NCBI GenBank assembly: GCA_900767195.1
Contig: CAAFYG010000033.1
Location: 1-30,265, forward strand
Source of the DNA: Clostridia bacterium
Lineage (GTDB): Bacteria; Bacillota; Clostridia; Christensenellales; Borkfalkiaceae
Length of the DNA stretch: 30,265 bases
Reading direction: 5' to 3'
How positions within the stretch are numbered: position 1 is the stretch's first letter; every line of letters starts with the position of its first letter. Below are positions 1-6,983 of this stretch, one piece after another. A program made the translations under genes and the position numbers. Under the pieces are notes generated by a model. That model saw only the letters and a list, made by a program, of their open reading frames with translations, ran no database searches and was not told the origin of the DNA.

Positions 1-1
1 G

Positions 2-91
2 TTTTTGCGGGAAATCAGGGCGTTTTCCGGCGCGGACGAGCTGATCGCGCAGCTGAAAACGGATGAAAAACGAGTGGAGGAAGGCAAATGA
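2..91 (+). CDS. C-terminal end of a gene cut by the window edge; possibly riboflavin kinase/FAD synthetase
   Basis: Frame 2 is open from the window start and ends at the TGA at 89-91, giving 29 residues. The pattern FLR.IR.F followed by L..QL..D resembles the extreme C-terminus of RibF (bifunctional riboflavin kinase/FMN adenylyltransferase). This is a weak match to a short tail and no catalytic motif is in view. Its stop overlaps the next start in an ATGA, so the two genes are probably translationally coupled. Any protein with a similar charged helical tail is an alternative. Confidence 0.45.
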   Translation, partial: FLREIRAFSGADELIAQLKTDEKRVEEGK

Positions 92-936
92 TTAAATTCG
101 GTCCGAGCGGCAATTCGGATAGTTTTTACGAAGAAGGGTACGAGCGCACGGAAGAGGCGGCGCGGTACGTGAAAGAGCGGGGTTTGGACTGCTTCGAGTA
201 CTCGTTCGGGCGAGGCGTGAGAATGAGCGAAGAAAAGGCTTGTTCGATCCGCGCGGCGTTTGAAAAAGAGGGCGTGGAAATTTCGGTGCATGCGCCGTAT
301 TTTATCAATTTCGCGAACCCGTCGGACGAGATGGCGGCGAAATCGTACGAATACGTGCTGCAAAGCGGCAGAATGGCGAAGCTGATGGGGGCAAAACGCG
401 TGGTGTTTCACCCGGCGGCGCAGGGCAAAGCCACGCGCGAAGAAGCGGTGTCGCTCACGATCGAGCGGCTGAAAATTCTGCGGGACTATATTTATATGAA
501 CGGGTTGCAGGAGATCAGATTCTGCCCCGAAACGATGGGAAAGCTTGCGCAGATCGGCACGGTGGAAGAGATCGCAAAGTTTTGCGCGCTCGATAAAGCG
601 TATACTCCGTGCGTGGATTTCGGACATGTGAACGCGCGCGAGCAAGGCTCGCTGAAAACGGAAGAAGATTATCTTTCCCGGCTCGATTTTCTGACGGACG
701 CGCTCGGGGCGGAAAGAATGAAAGATTTTCACGTGCATTTTTCGAAAATCATGTACTCGGCGAAGGGCGAAGTGAAGCACCTTACGTTTGCCGATACGGT
801 GTACGGTCCGGAATTCGAGCCGTTGGCGCGCGCGCTGAAAAAGCGGGGATTCGAGCCGTATATCGTGTGCGAATCGGACGGCACGCAGGCGGAGGACGCG
901 GCGGAAATGAAAAAAATTTATAATAATTTGCCGTGA
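88..936 (+). CDS. Endonuclease IV-like TIM barrel protein (AP endonuclease family 2)
   Basis: This 282-residue protein is close in length to E. coli endonuclease IV (Nfo), a metal-dependent enzyme that cuts DNA at abasic sites. The metal ligands of the fold can be placed in order: H68 (SVHAPY), H108 (VFHP), E148 (CPETMG), D177 and H180 (CVDFGH), H215 (FHVHF), H231 and E262 (CESDG). The surrounding motifs differ from classical Nfo, which has NLHPG, LETTAGQ and HLNDSK, so the substrate could be DNA or a small sugar-like molecule as in other members of the superfamily. A GGAGG at 76-80 sits 7 nt before the ATG, and the start overlaps the upstream stop. The fold is well supported; true AP endonuclease activity is an inference. 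Confidence 0.75.
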   Translation: MIKFGPSGNSDSFYEEGYERTEEAARYVKERGLDCFEYSFGRGVRMSEEKACSIRAAFEKEGVEISVHAPYFINFANPSDEMAAKSYEYVLQSGRMAKLMGAKRVVFHPAAQGKATREEAVSLTIERLKILRDYIYMNGLQEIRFCPETMGKLAQIGTVEEIAKFCALDKAYTPCVDFGHVNAREQGSLKTEEDYLSRLDFLTDALGAERMKDFHVHFSKIMYSAKGEVKHLTFADTVYGPEFEPLARALKKRGFEPYIVCESDGTQAEDAAEMKKIYNNLP

Positions 937-961
937 GTTTGGTTTCGGCGCGTTTTTACGG

Positions 962-990
962 TTGACGAACGGAAAAATTTTTGCTAAAAT
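962..990 (+). promoter_or_regulatory. Sigma-A type promoter for the M24 peptidase
   Basis: TTGACG at 962-967 and TAAAAT at 985-990 are separated by exactly 17 nt. Transcription would start near 997. This makes the in-frame TTG at 981 an unlikely start, because it lies inside the promoter. Confidence 0.75.
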
Positions 991-1043
991 ATAAGATGCC
1001 GAGGCAGTCGGGAACGATTGCTTCGGAAAATGAGGCGCGAATT

Positions 1044-2144
1044 ATGCAGAACGGAATTTATTTCGAAAACGCCGCGCTGTTGCCGCAGGGCAACGCGGCA
1101 TATAAATTAGTGGCGGAAGAAACCGGCGCGGAATCTTTGTTCGTTTCGGACGAAACGTATAAAAGATACGTGGCGGGGTTTCTCACGGAGGGCGGGTTTG
1201 CCGTGGCGGATCAAAACGGCACTACCCTTTTCACCGACGCGCGGTATCTCGAGGCGGCGGAAAAGAAGCTTGTGCCGCTTGGCGTGAACGTGGAAACGCT
1301 TTCGAAAGAAGTGAAACCCGAGCTGTATTTAAAAAGATACAAAAGCGTAGCTGTGCCGTATTCCGAAATTTCGTATGCGGAATTTTTAAGTTTGCAAAAT
1401 TGCGGCGCGAAGTTTTCCGACGCGACGAACGCGATCCGCGAGTGTGCGAAAGTGAAAACGGAAGGCGAGCTGAACGCGATTTCCCGCGCGTGCGAGATCG
1501 CCGAAGAAGGTTTGCAAAAAACGCTCGGCGAGATCAAAGAAGGCATGACGGAACGGGAAGTTGCCGCGATTTTAGAGCATGAGATGCGCGCGTGCGGCGC
1601 GGACGGCACTTCGTTCGATACGATTGTGGCGTTTGGCGCGGGGGCGGCTGTGCCGCACCACGAAACGGGCGATACGAAGCTTAAATTCGGCGACGAGATT
1701 TTAATCGATTTCGGCTGCAAAACGCAGGGGTACTGCTCGGATATGACGCGCACGTTTTTATTCGGCGACGATAAAAAACACGAAGATTTCAAAAAGGCAT
1801 ACGCGTGCGTGCTTGCCGCGCAGCTGAAAGTTTTAGACGAGCTGAAAGAGGGCATGACGGGCGGCGAAGGCGACGCGATCGCGAGAAATTATCTCGAAGC
1901 GCACGGCTTAGGCAAGCTTTTCACTCATTCTCTGGGGCATGGCATCGGCTTGAAAATACACGAATTTCCCTCGCTTCGGCAGGGCGGTACGGAAGTTTTA
2001 AAAGAAAAAATGGTGTTTTCCGACGAACCCGGCGTGTACCTTGCGGGCAGCTTCGGCATTCGCATAGAAGACACCGTGACGATTTTAAACGGGCGCGCGA
2101 AAACGTTTATGAAAAAAGTATCGAAAGAGCTTACGATTTTATAA
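1044..2144 (+). CDS. M24 family metallopeptidase, Xaa-Pro aminopeptidase type
   Basis: The predicted 366-residue cytoplasmic protein removes N-terminal residues preceding proline in this family. It has an N-terminal creatinase-like domain (about 1-130) and a pita-bread catalytic domain. All five expected metal ligands are present: D222 (LIDFGC), D233 (CSDMTRT), H299 (HSLGHGIG), E328 (SDEPG) and E342 (RIEDTV). The frame is open further upstream to a TTG at 981, but that region contains the promoter -10 box. The ATG at 1044 has a GAGG at 1032-1035, so it is chosen. It is followed by efp, the same order as yqhT-efp in B. subtilis. Prolidase (dipeptidase) activity is an alternative that sequence alone cannot exclude. 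Confidence 0.9.
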   Translation: MQNGIYFENAALLPQGNAAYKLVAEETGAESLFVSDETYKRYVAGFLTEGGFAVADQNGTTLFTDARYLEAAEKKLVPLGVNVETLSKEVKPELYLKRYKSVAVPYSEISYAEFLSLQNCGAKFSDATNAIRECAKVKTEGELNAISRACEIAEEGLQKTLGEIKEGMTEREVAAILEHEMRACGADGTSFDTIVAFGAGAAVPHHETGDTKLKFGDEILIDFGCKTQGYCSDMTRTFLFGDDKKHEDFKKAYACVLAAQLKVLDELKEGMTGGEGDAIARNYLEAHGLGKLFTHSLGHGIGLKIHEFPSLRQGGTEVLKEKMVFSDEPGVYLAGSFGIRIEDTVTILNGRAKTFMKKVSKELTIL

Positions 2145-2262
2145 TCGGCGGCGTTTTAGTATTACGCGGCGGCAATGCCCGGCGGCGGGCGGCGGCAAAA
2201 AACAAATTGATAAAATAACGAAAAGAGAAAATTTTTCGGTAAGTTAAGGAGAAATAAAGATT

Positions 2263-2826
2263 ATGGCACAGATTCTGGCAGGCGACATTCGTAAAGGCGT
2301 TACCTTCGAGTACAAGAGCGGCGTGTATACCGTGACGGATTTCCAGCACGTGAAACCCGGCAAGGGCGCGGCGTTCGTGCGTACCACCTTGAAAAACGTG
2401 GTTACGGGGCAGGTGCTTTCCAACGAAACGTTTAACCCCACGGCGAAGCTTGAAACGGCGCAGGTGGAAACGAAGAAGATGACGTATTCCTACTTCGACG
2501 GCGAATTCTACGTGTTTATGGACGACGAGTATAATCAGACGATGCTCACGCACGATCAGGTGGAAGAGGCTTTGAAATATATCAAAGAAAACGACGTGGT
2601 TACGGTGAAATTCCTGTACGGCAACGCGTTTTCCGTAGAACCCGAAAACTTCGTGGAACTCAAAGTGATCGAAGCCGAGCCGGGCGTGAAAGGCAATACC
2701 GCCACCAACGTGATGAAGAACGCCAAAGTGGAAACGGGCGCGACCATTCAGGTGCCGATGTTTGTAAACGAAGGCGAAACGATTCGTATCGATACGAGAA
2801 CGGGCGAATATATGAGCCGCGTTTAA
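2263..2826 (+). CDS. efp: Elongation factor P
   Basis: EF-P binds the ribosome between the P and E sites and rescues stalling at consecutive prolines. The 187-residue length is typical. The N-terminal KOW-like domain carries the KPGKG loop with K34 at the tip, the residue that is modified in many bacteria. Two OB-fold domains follow, and the C-terminal segment has the family GETIRIDTRTGEY pattern. A strong AAGGAG lies about 10 nt before the ATG. It sits 118 nt downstream of the aminopeptidase, as in other Firmicutes. No modification enzyme (EpmA, EarP, YmfI) is visible in this window. Confidence 0.97.
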   Translation: MAQILAGDIRKGVTFEYKSGVYTVTDFQHVKPGKGAAFVRTTLKNVVTGQVLSNETFNPTAKLETAQVETKKMTYSYFDGEFYVFMDDEYNQTMLTHDQVEEALKYIKENDVVTVKFLYGNAFSVEPENFVELKVIEAEPGVKGNTATNVMKNAKVETGATIQVPMFVNEGETIRIDTRTGEYMSRV

Positions 2827-2862
2827 TCGCGTATCGGATTTTAAAACGCAATAGAGCAGAAT

Positions 2863-2897
2863 GCGGGAAAGGCGAAAGCTTTATTCCGCGTTTTGTT
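2863..2897 (+). terminator. Intrinsic terminator after efp
   Basis: The left arm 2863-2873 pairs with 2878-2889 in an 11-bp stem with one bulged A and two G-T pairs, closed by a GAAA tetraloop at 2874-2877. TTTT at 2891-2894 follows. It lies 37 nt after the efp stop codon. Confidence 0.65.
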
Positions 2898-2941
2898 GTA
2901 TATAATTCCAAGCGACATTCCGGGCGACGGAGGAGGATGAC

Positions 2942-3379
2942 ATGCGGGCGGTGGTACAGCGCGTGACGGGCGCGGAACTGAAAGTGAACGGCGAGTTGAT
3001 TTCGGAAATCGGCAAAGGCTTAGTGGTGTTTTTCGGCGTAACGCAGGGCGACGCCGAAGAAAAAGCCGACTACATCGCGAAAAAAATCGCGAATTTGCGC
3101 ATTTTCGAGGACGAAAACGGAAAAATGAATCGTTCCGTGCAGGACGAGAACGGCGAAGTGCTTTTCGTATCGCAATTCACTCTGTACGGTGACGCTTCGC
3201 ACGGCAATCGTCCGTCTTTCACGGCGGCGGCGCGCGGCGAAGTGGCCGAGCCGCTTTACGATTATGCGGCGCGCGCGCTTTCTTCTTTCGGCGTGCCGGT
3301 GAAGAAGGGCGTGTTTGGCGCGGATATGAAGATTTTGCAGCATAACGACGGGCCTGTTACTATCTTGTTGGAGATATAA
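2942..3379 (+). CDS. dtd: D-aminoacyl-tRNA deacylase
   Basis: DTD hydrolyses D-amino acids (and glycine mischarged on tRNA-Ala) from tRNAs, preventing their use in translation. The 145-residue length is standard. The two signature segments are present: SQFTLYGD at 77-84, containing the catalytic-region threonine T80, and NDGPVT at 135-140, the Gly-cisPro motif that excludes L-amino acids. Two overlapping GGAGG-like sequences at 2929-2936 precede the ATG. A TATAAT at 2901-2906 could be its own -10 box, but no good -35 is seen because that region is the terminator stem of efp. Confidence 0.96.
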   Translation: MRAVVQRVTGAELKVNGELISEIGKGLVVFFGVTQGDAEEKADYIAKKIANLRIFEDENGKMNRSVQDENGEVLFVSQFTLYGDASHGNRPSFTAAARGEVAEPLYDYAARALSSFGVPVKKGVFGADMKILQHNDGPVTILLEI

Positions 3380-3645
3380 ACGCTCGGCTGAAAGTAAGCG
3401 TTGCAAAACGATACGCTCGGCTGAAAGCCGTCGCATATCTTTGTCGCCCTTGCGTTTTTGCTCGGTCATTTACGCCTTGTAAATTCCCGTCGCAAAATCC
3501 GCGGGCTTCGCGATCTGCTCGCCTTTGAGCCGAGAGCGAAATTCGTTTAAAAATAAGGCGGAAATTGAAAAAGCCGATAGTTAATTCTGGAAAAACAAGA
3601 GCAAAATCAACACTCCGGCGGGCGGCTTTTTATTCAAGGGAAACT
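3380..3645. other. Intergenic region between dtd and ttcA with small repeats and hairpins
   Basis: No gene is supported here. A 15-bp sequence (ACGCTCGGCTGAAAG) occurs at 3380-3394 and again at 3413-3427. The second copy can form a CGGCT/AGCCG hairpin with a 3-nt loop. Close to the ttcA start, 3568-3576 and 3623-3631 form a perfect 9-bp inverted repeat whose right arm ends in five T, 14 nt before the ATG. It could act as a leader structure. No promoter was found. Confidence 0.5.
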
Positions 3646-4479
3646 ATGAAAGAACTTACGAAACAGCAGCAAATCGAGCGGTCGATCATCACCACGTACA
3701 GAAAAGAGCTTTGGTCGCCGTTTGCGTTGGCGGTGAAAAAATACCGTCTGATACAATCGGGCGATAAAATCGCGGTGTGCATATCGGGCGGCAAAGATTC
3801 GATGCTGCTTGCAAAACTGATGCAGGAAATGCAAAAACACGGCGACGTGCCTTTTTCTCTGCGTTTTATCGTGATGGATCCCGGGTACAACGGGAAAAAC
3901 CGCCGCAAAATCGAAGACAACGCGCGGCTTCTCGGAATTCCGATCGAGATTTTCGAAACGGACGTATTCGCTTCATCGGTGGCGGCGGCGGGCGATTCGC
4001 CGTGCTATCTTTGCGCGCGTATGCGGCGGGGGTATCTCTACGCGAAGGCGAAAGAACTCGGCTGCAATAAAATTGCGCTGGGGCATCATAAGAGCGACGT
4101 GATCGAAACCACGCTGATGGCGATGCTGTACGGCGGTCAGATACAGGGCATGCTGCCGCGCATTAAAAGCAAAAATTTCGAGGGGCTGGAACTCATTCGC
4201 CCGATGTATTGCATAACGGAAGAAAGCGTGTTGCGCTGGCGCGACGGCAACGGGTTGGACTTTATCGCGTGCGCGTGCAAATTTACCGAAAGTACGGCAA
4301 GCGAGCAGGCGTTTTCCGCGAGAAAACGCGTGAAAAAACTGATTGCCGATCTGAAAAAAGAAATCCCTTCCGTGGAAGATAATATTTTTCAGAGTGTACA
4401 TAACGTGCAGCTCGATACTCTCGTAAATTACAAAACGGAGGGCGTTGAGGTGAGTTTTTTGAAAAAATTCGCCGAATAA
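3646..4479 (+). CDS. ttcA: TtcA-type tRNA 2-thiocytidine synthetase (PP-loop ATPase)
   Basis: TtcA uses ATP and an iron-sulfur cluster to thiolate C32 of certain tRNAs. From the ATG at 3646 the protein has 277 residues. The PP-loop SGGKDS is at 47-52 and the conserved CxxC is C120 and C123 (SPCYLCARMRRG). The GHHKSDVIETTLM segment at about 146-158 is typical of the TtcA/TilS group. Further cysteines C209 and C211 are near where E. coli TtcA has its third cluster ligand. The frame is open upstream to a TTG at 3565, but AAGGG at 3636-3640 supports the ATG. TilS is excluded by the CxxC and the lack of the long C-terminal domain. The exact target base in this organism is inferred. Confidence 0.88.
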   Translation: MKELTKQQQIERSIITTYRKELWSPFALAVKKYRLIQSGDKIAVCISGGKDSMLLAKLMQEMQKHGDVPFSLRFIVMDPGYNGKNRRKIEDNARLLGIPIEIFETDVFASSVAAAGDSPCYLCARMRRGYLYAKAKELGCNKIALGHHKSDVIETTLMAMLYGGQIQGMLPRIKSKNFEGLELIRPMYCITEESVLRWRDGNGLDFIACACKFTESTASEQAFSARKRVKKLIADLKKEIPSVEDNIFQSVHNVQLDTLVNYKTEGVEVSFLKKFAE

Positions 4480-4550
4480 ACGAACGAATTTTGTATGATT
4501 TTGCGCCGTTTTCACAGAACGGGAAAATAGCGGAAAGCCGCCCGAAAGCC

Positions 4551-4580
4551 TTGACAAAGCGCGCTTAAGTATGTTATAAT
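4551..4580 (+). promoter_or_regulatory. Consensus promoter for the glycan operon
   Basis: TTGACA at 4551-4556 and TATAAT at 4575-4580 both match the sigma-A consensus perfectly, with an 18-nt spacer. TGT at 4572-4574 adds an extended -10 element. The expected leader is about 120 nt long. Confidence 0.9.
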
Positions 4581-4615
4581 AAGCAGGGAGAGGGCTAAGG
4601 GGAAAGGCGCGGCTT

Positions 4616-4648
4616 TTCAAAGAAACGATTCAAAGAAACGATTCAAAG
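4616..4648 (+). repeat. 13-bp tandem repeat in the glycan operon leader
   Basis: The unit TTCAAAGAAACGA occurs at 4616-4628 and 4629-4641, followed by a 7-nt partial copy at 4642-4648. It lies in the untranslated leader between the promoter and the start at 4710. No function is evident. Confidence 0.85.
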
Positions 4649-4709
4649 CGATCGGGAAGCGGATTTTTGTGCCGCAACATTACGAAAAAAACAGGAGCGT
4701 ATCAACGCT

Positions 4710-5630
4710 ATGGCCGAACAGTCTATACCATACGATCGGGCGGATTGCTGCCTGACGGGAAAAAAGGAGGCGACGACGGAAGACGTCGGGCGCCGTTTTG
4801 CGCCGATTGAAAATACCGGCGGCGAAGAAAAAAAATCGGCGAAACAAAAGGTTGCCGCAAATTTGGAAGAAGATATTTTAATAAAGCCGCAGGGCGGCGC
4901 GAAAGAAACGGCGGAAGAAACGGCGGAAAAAGAAACGAAAGAAACGGCGGAAGAAACGGCGGAAAACGTACCCGGGTTTTCCGTGGAAATCAGAAAGCGG
5001 AATAAATTTTTCTTCGGGTGCTATCTTTTTATCAAGCGGCTGTTCGACATTGTGTTTTCTGCGGTGATTTTAGTCGGGTTTTCGTGGCTGTATCTCATTC
5101 TCGCGCTGGCGGTGAAGTGCAGCGACGGCGGCAAGGTGATTTACAGGCACGCGCGCGTGGGAAAAAACGGCAAAGATATTTATATCGCGAAATTCCGCAG
5201 TATGAAACGCGACGCGGATAAACTGGACGAAACGCTGACGGACGAGCAGCGCAAACAATACGAAAAAGAATTTAAAATCGACGACGATCCGCGGATTACG
5301 AAAATCGGCAAATTTTTGCGCACCACCTCTCTCGACGAGCTGCCGCAGATCTGGGATATCTTTATCGGCAAACTTTCGTTTGTAGGTCCGCGCCCGCTGA
5401 TGCGCGACGAGCTGGAAAGCAAGTACGGTGCGGCGGCAGAGAAATTTACTTCGGTGAAGCCGGGGCTGATGGGCTGGTGGACGGCGCACGGCAGAAGCAA
5501 CTGTACGTACGAAAGCGGAAAACGGCAGCGGCTCGAACTGTATTATGTGGATCACTGCTCGATATGGCTGGATATCAAAACGATTTTCATCACCTTTTTC
5601 GCCGTGCTTCGGCGCGACGGGGCGAAGTAA
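4710..5630 (+). CDS. Membrane phosphoglycosyl transferase (undecaprenyl-phosphate sugar transferase)
   Basis: This family moves a sugar-1-phosphate from a nucleotide sugar to undecaprenyl phosphate, the first membrane step in capsule, exopolysaccharide or glycoprotein glycan assembly. The catalytic part (about 100-306) has the KRLFDIVFS membrane hairpin (about 104-135), the KVIYRHARVG and KFRSM blocks, the catalytic Asp-Glu pair D209-E210 in SLDELPQ, then SFVGPRPL and KPGLMGWW. It is the short monotopic type without the multi-helix N-terminus of WbaP. Residues 1-95 are an unusual hydrophilic extension with Lys/Glu/Thr/Ala repeats. An AGGAG lies 12 nt before the ATG, a rather long spacing. It is the first gene behind a consensus promoter. 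The sugar is unknown. Confidence 0.92.
   Translation: MAEQSIPYDRADCCLTGKKEATTEDVGRRFAPIENTGGEEKKSAKQKVAANLEEDILIKPQGGAKETAEETAEKETKETAEETAENVPGFSVEIRKRNKFFFGCYLFIKRLFDIVFSAVILVGFSWLYLILALAVKCSDGGKVIYRHARVGKNGKDIYIAKFRSMKRDADKLDETLTDEQRKQYEKEFKIDDDPRITKIGKFLRTTSLDELPQIWDIFIGKLSFVGPRPLMRDELESKYGAAAEKFTSVKPGLMGWWTAHGRSNCTYESGKRQRLELYYVDHCSIWLDIKTIFITFFAVLRRDGAK
4901..4964 (+). repeat. In-frame imperfect repeat in the transferase N-terminus
   Basis: A 28-bp sequence starting GAAAGAAACGGCGG occurs at 4901-4928 and identically at 4937-4964, a 36-bp (12-codon) period. It encodes the KETAEETAE repeats. A shorter internal GAAACGGCG period is also seen, so the tract probably arose by slippage. Confidence 0.85.
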
Positions 5631-5655
5631 CGCAAGGGAAAATCGCGAAAGCGCG

Positions 5656-5695
5656 AAAAACGGAAACGGCGAAACAAAGCGTTTTCCGTTTTTGC
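5656..5695 (+). terminator. Terminator-like hairpin between the two glycan transferase genes
   Basis: 5656-5666 pairs with 5683-5693 in a perfect 11-bp stem with a 16-nt loop. The right arm ends in TTTTT. Only three of the pairs are GC, so it may attenuate the operon instead of ending it. A TGCTATAAA at 5693-5701 just after it resembles an extended -10 box. Confidence 0.5.
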
Positions 5696-5714
5696 TATAA
5701 ACGGGAAAAAACGT

Positions 5715-6899
5715 ATGAAAATTTTACAAGTGGTGTGCTATTATTATCCGCACGTGGGCGGCATCGAGCAGACGTCGCGCGATTATGCGTACGCTTTTAA
5801 GCAGGCGGGCGTGAAAGATTGCGAACAGCGCGTATTCTGTTTCCGCGCCGATAAAGGCGGCGATGTGCGCGAAGAGATCGACGGCGTGCGGGTGACGCGC
5901 TGTAAATCGTTTGCCAAGGTGGCTTCGCAGTCGCTTTCTTTTACGTACGGCAGAAATTTAAAGCGCGAAATTGAAGAATTTCGGCCCGATTACGTTATGT
6001 TTCACTACCCGAATCCGTTTGCGGCGCACTACCTTTTAAAGCAGCTGAAAAAGCACCCCGGAATCAGACTGGTGCTTGTGTGGCATCTCGATATTTTCAA
6101 GCAGAAACTTTTAAAACTCTTTTTTACCGGTCAATCGAAAAAGCTTTTGCGCCGCGCCGATGCCGTGATCGCCACAAGTCCGAATTACATCGCGGGCAGC
6201 AAATTCCTTTCGGCGTTCAAAGAAAAATGCCGCGTGCTGCCGAGCTGTGCCGATACCGTGCGCCTTGCGCCGACGGACGAGGACAAAGCCGCGGCGGCGA
6301 AACTCAAAGAGAAGTACGCGGGCAAAATTCTTTGCTTTGCGCTCGGCAGGCATGTGCCGTATAAAGGGCTGAATCATCTTGTGGGCGCGTCGAAGTATCT
6401 CGGCGAAAACTACGCGGTGTGTATCGGCGGCAGCGGCCCTTTGACGGAAGAATTGAAAAAGCAGGCGGCGGGCGATAGCAAAATCGACTTTACGGGCAGA
6501 CTTTCGGACGGCGAATTGAAAGCGTATCTTTTGGCGGCGGATATTTTCTGCTTTCCGTCGGTTACCAAAAACGAAGCGTTCGGTCTTGCGCTTGCGGAGG
6601 CGATGTACTACGGTTTGCCCGCGATCACGTTCACGGTGGAAGGCTCGGGCGTGAACTTTGTTTCGCTTGACGGCGTAACGGGGATAGAAGTGAAAAACGG
6701 CGACGACGCGGCGTTTGCGGCGGCGATAAAAACGCTCGGCGAAAACGAAACGCTGAGAAGAGAATACGGCGAAAACGCGCGCGAACGCGCCGTGAAACTC
6801 TTTTCGAAAGACGTGTTCTGTAAGAACGTGAAAAACCTGCTTTCTGATCTTGCCGGGGCGGCGAAAAGTGAAGCGGGCGAAGACGAAGCGAGTGAATGA
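5715..6899 (+). CDS. Glycosyltransferase family 4 (GT-B fold)
   Basis: The 394-residue protein has the two Rossmann-like domains of retaining GT4 enzymes, which transfer a sugar from a nucleotide donor to a growing lipid-linked glycan on the cytoplasmic face. The N-terminus carries the acceptor-side glycine motif (YYPHVGGIEQ, about 11-20). The donor-binding domain has the GRHVPYKGLNHLV segment and the EX7E motif E287 to E295 in EAFGLALAEAM. Many family members use GDP-mannose or UDP-sugars. The genes just downstream make mannose-1-phosphate-derived nucleotide sugar, so a mannosyl donor is reasonable but inferred. The ribosome binding site is weak (CGGGA). The last 20 residues are Ala/Glu-rich. 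Confidence 0.9.
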   Translation: MKILQVVCYYYPHVGGIEQTSRDYAYAFKQAGVKDCEQRVFCFRADKGGDVREEIDGVRVTRCKSFAKVASQSLSFTYGRNLKREIEEFRPDYVMFHYPNPFAAHYLLKQLKKHPGIRLVLVWHLDIFKQKLLKLFFTGQSKKLLRRADAVIATSPNYIAGSKFLSAFKEKCRVLPSCADTVRLAPTDEDKAAAAKLKEKYAGKILCFALGRHVPYKGLNHLVGASKYLGENYAVCIGGSGPLTEELKKQAAGDSKIDFTGRLSDGELKAYLLAADIFCFPSVTKNEAFGLALAEAMYYGLPAITFTVEGSGVNFVSLDGVTGIEVKNGDDAAFAAAIKTLGENETLRREYGENARERAVKLFSKDVFCKNVKNLLSDLAGAAKSEAGEDEASE

Positions 6900-6983
6900 A
6901 AAGCTTGCGGTTGCGGCGTAAAAAACGTTAAACAAGCGGTGATAAAACGGCGCAAAAAGAAATATTCTATTAAGCGAGGCGGT

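Noticed and set aside
981..1043. TTG start at 981 extending the M24 peptidase by 21 residues
   Set aside because: The TTG lies in the spacer and -10 region of a good promoter, and the ATG at 1044 has a GAGG at proper distance.
2177..2190. GCCCG/CGGGC hairpin between the M24 peptidase and efp
   Set aside because: The 5-bp stem has no T-run and sits in simple GGC-rich sequence, so it is not a credible terminator.
2895..2906. TATAAT at 2901-2906 as a dtd promoter
   Set aside because: The -10 is perfect, but no -35 or extended -10 is seen and the region upstream is the efp terminator stem. It was left as a possibility only.
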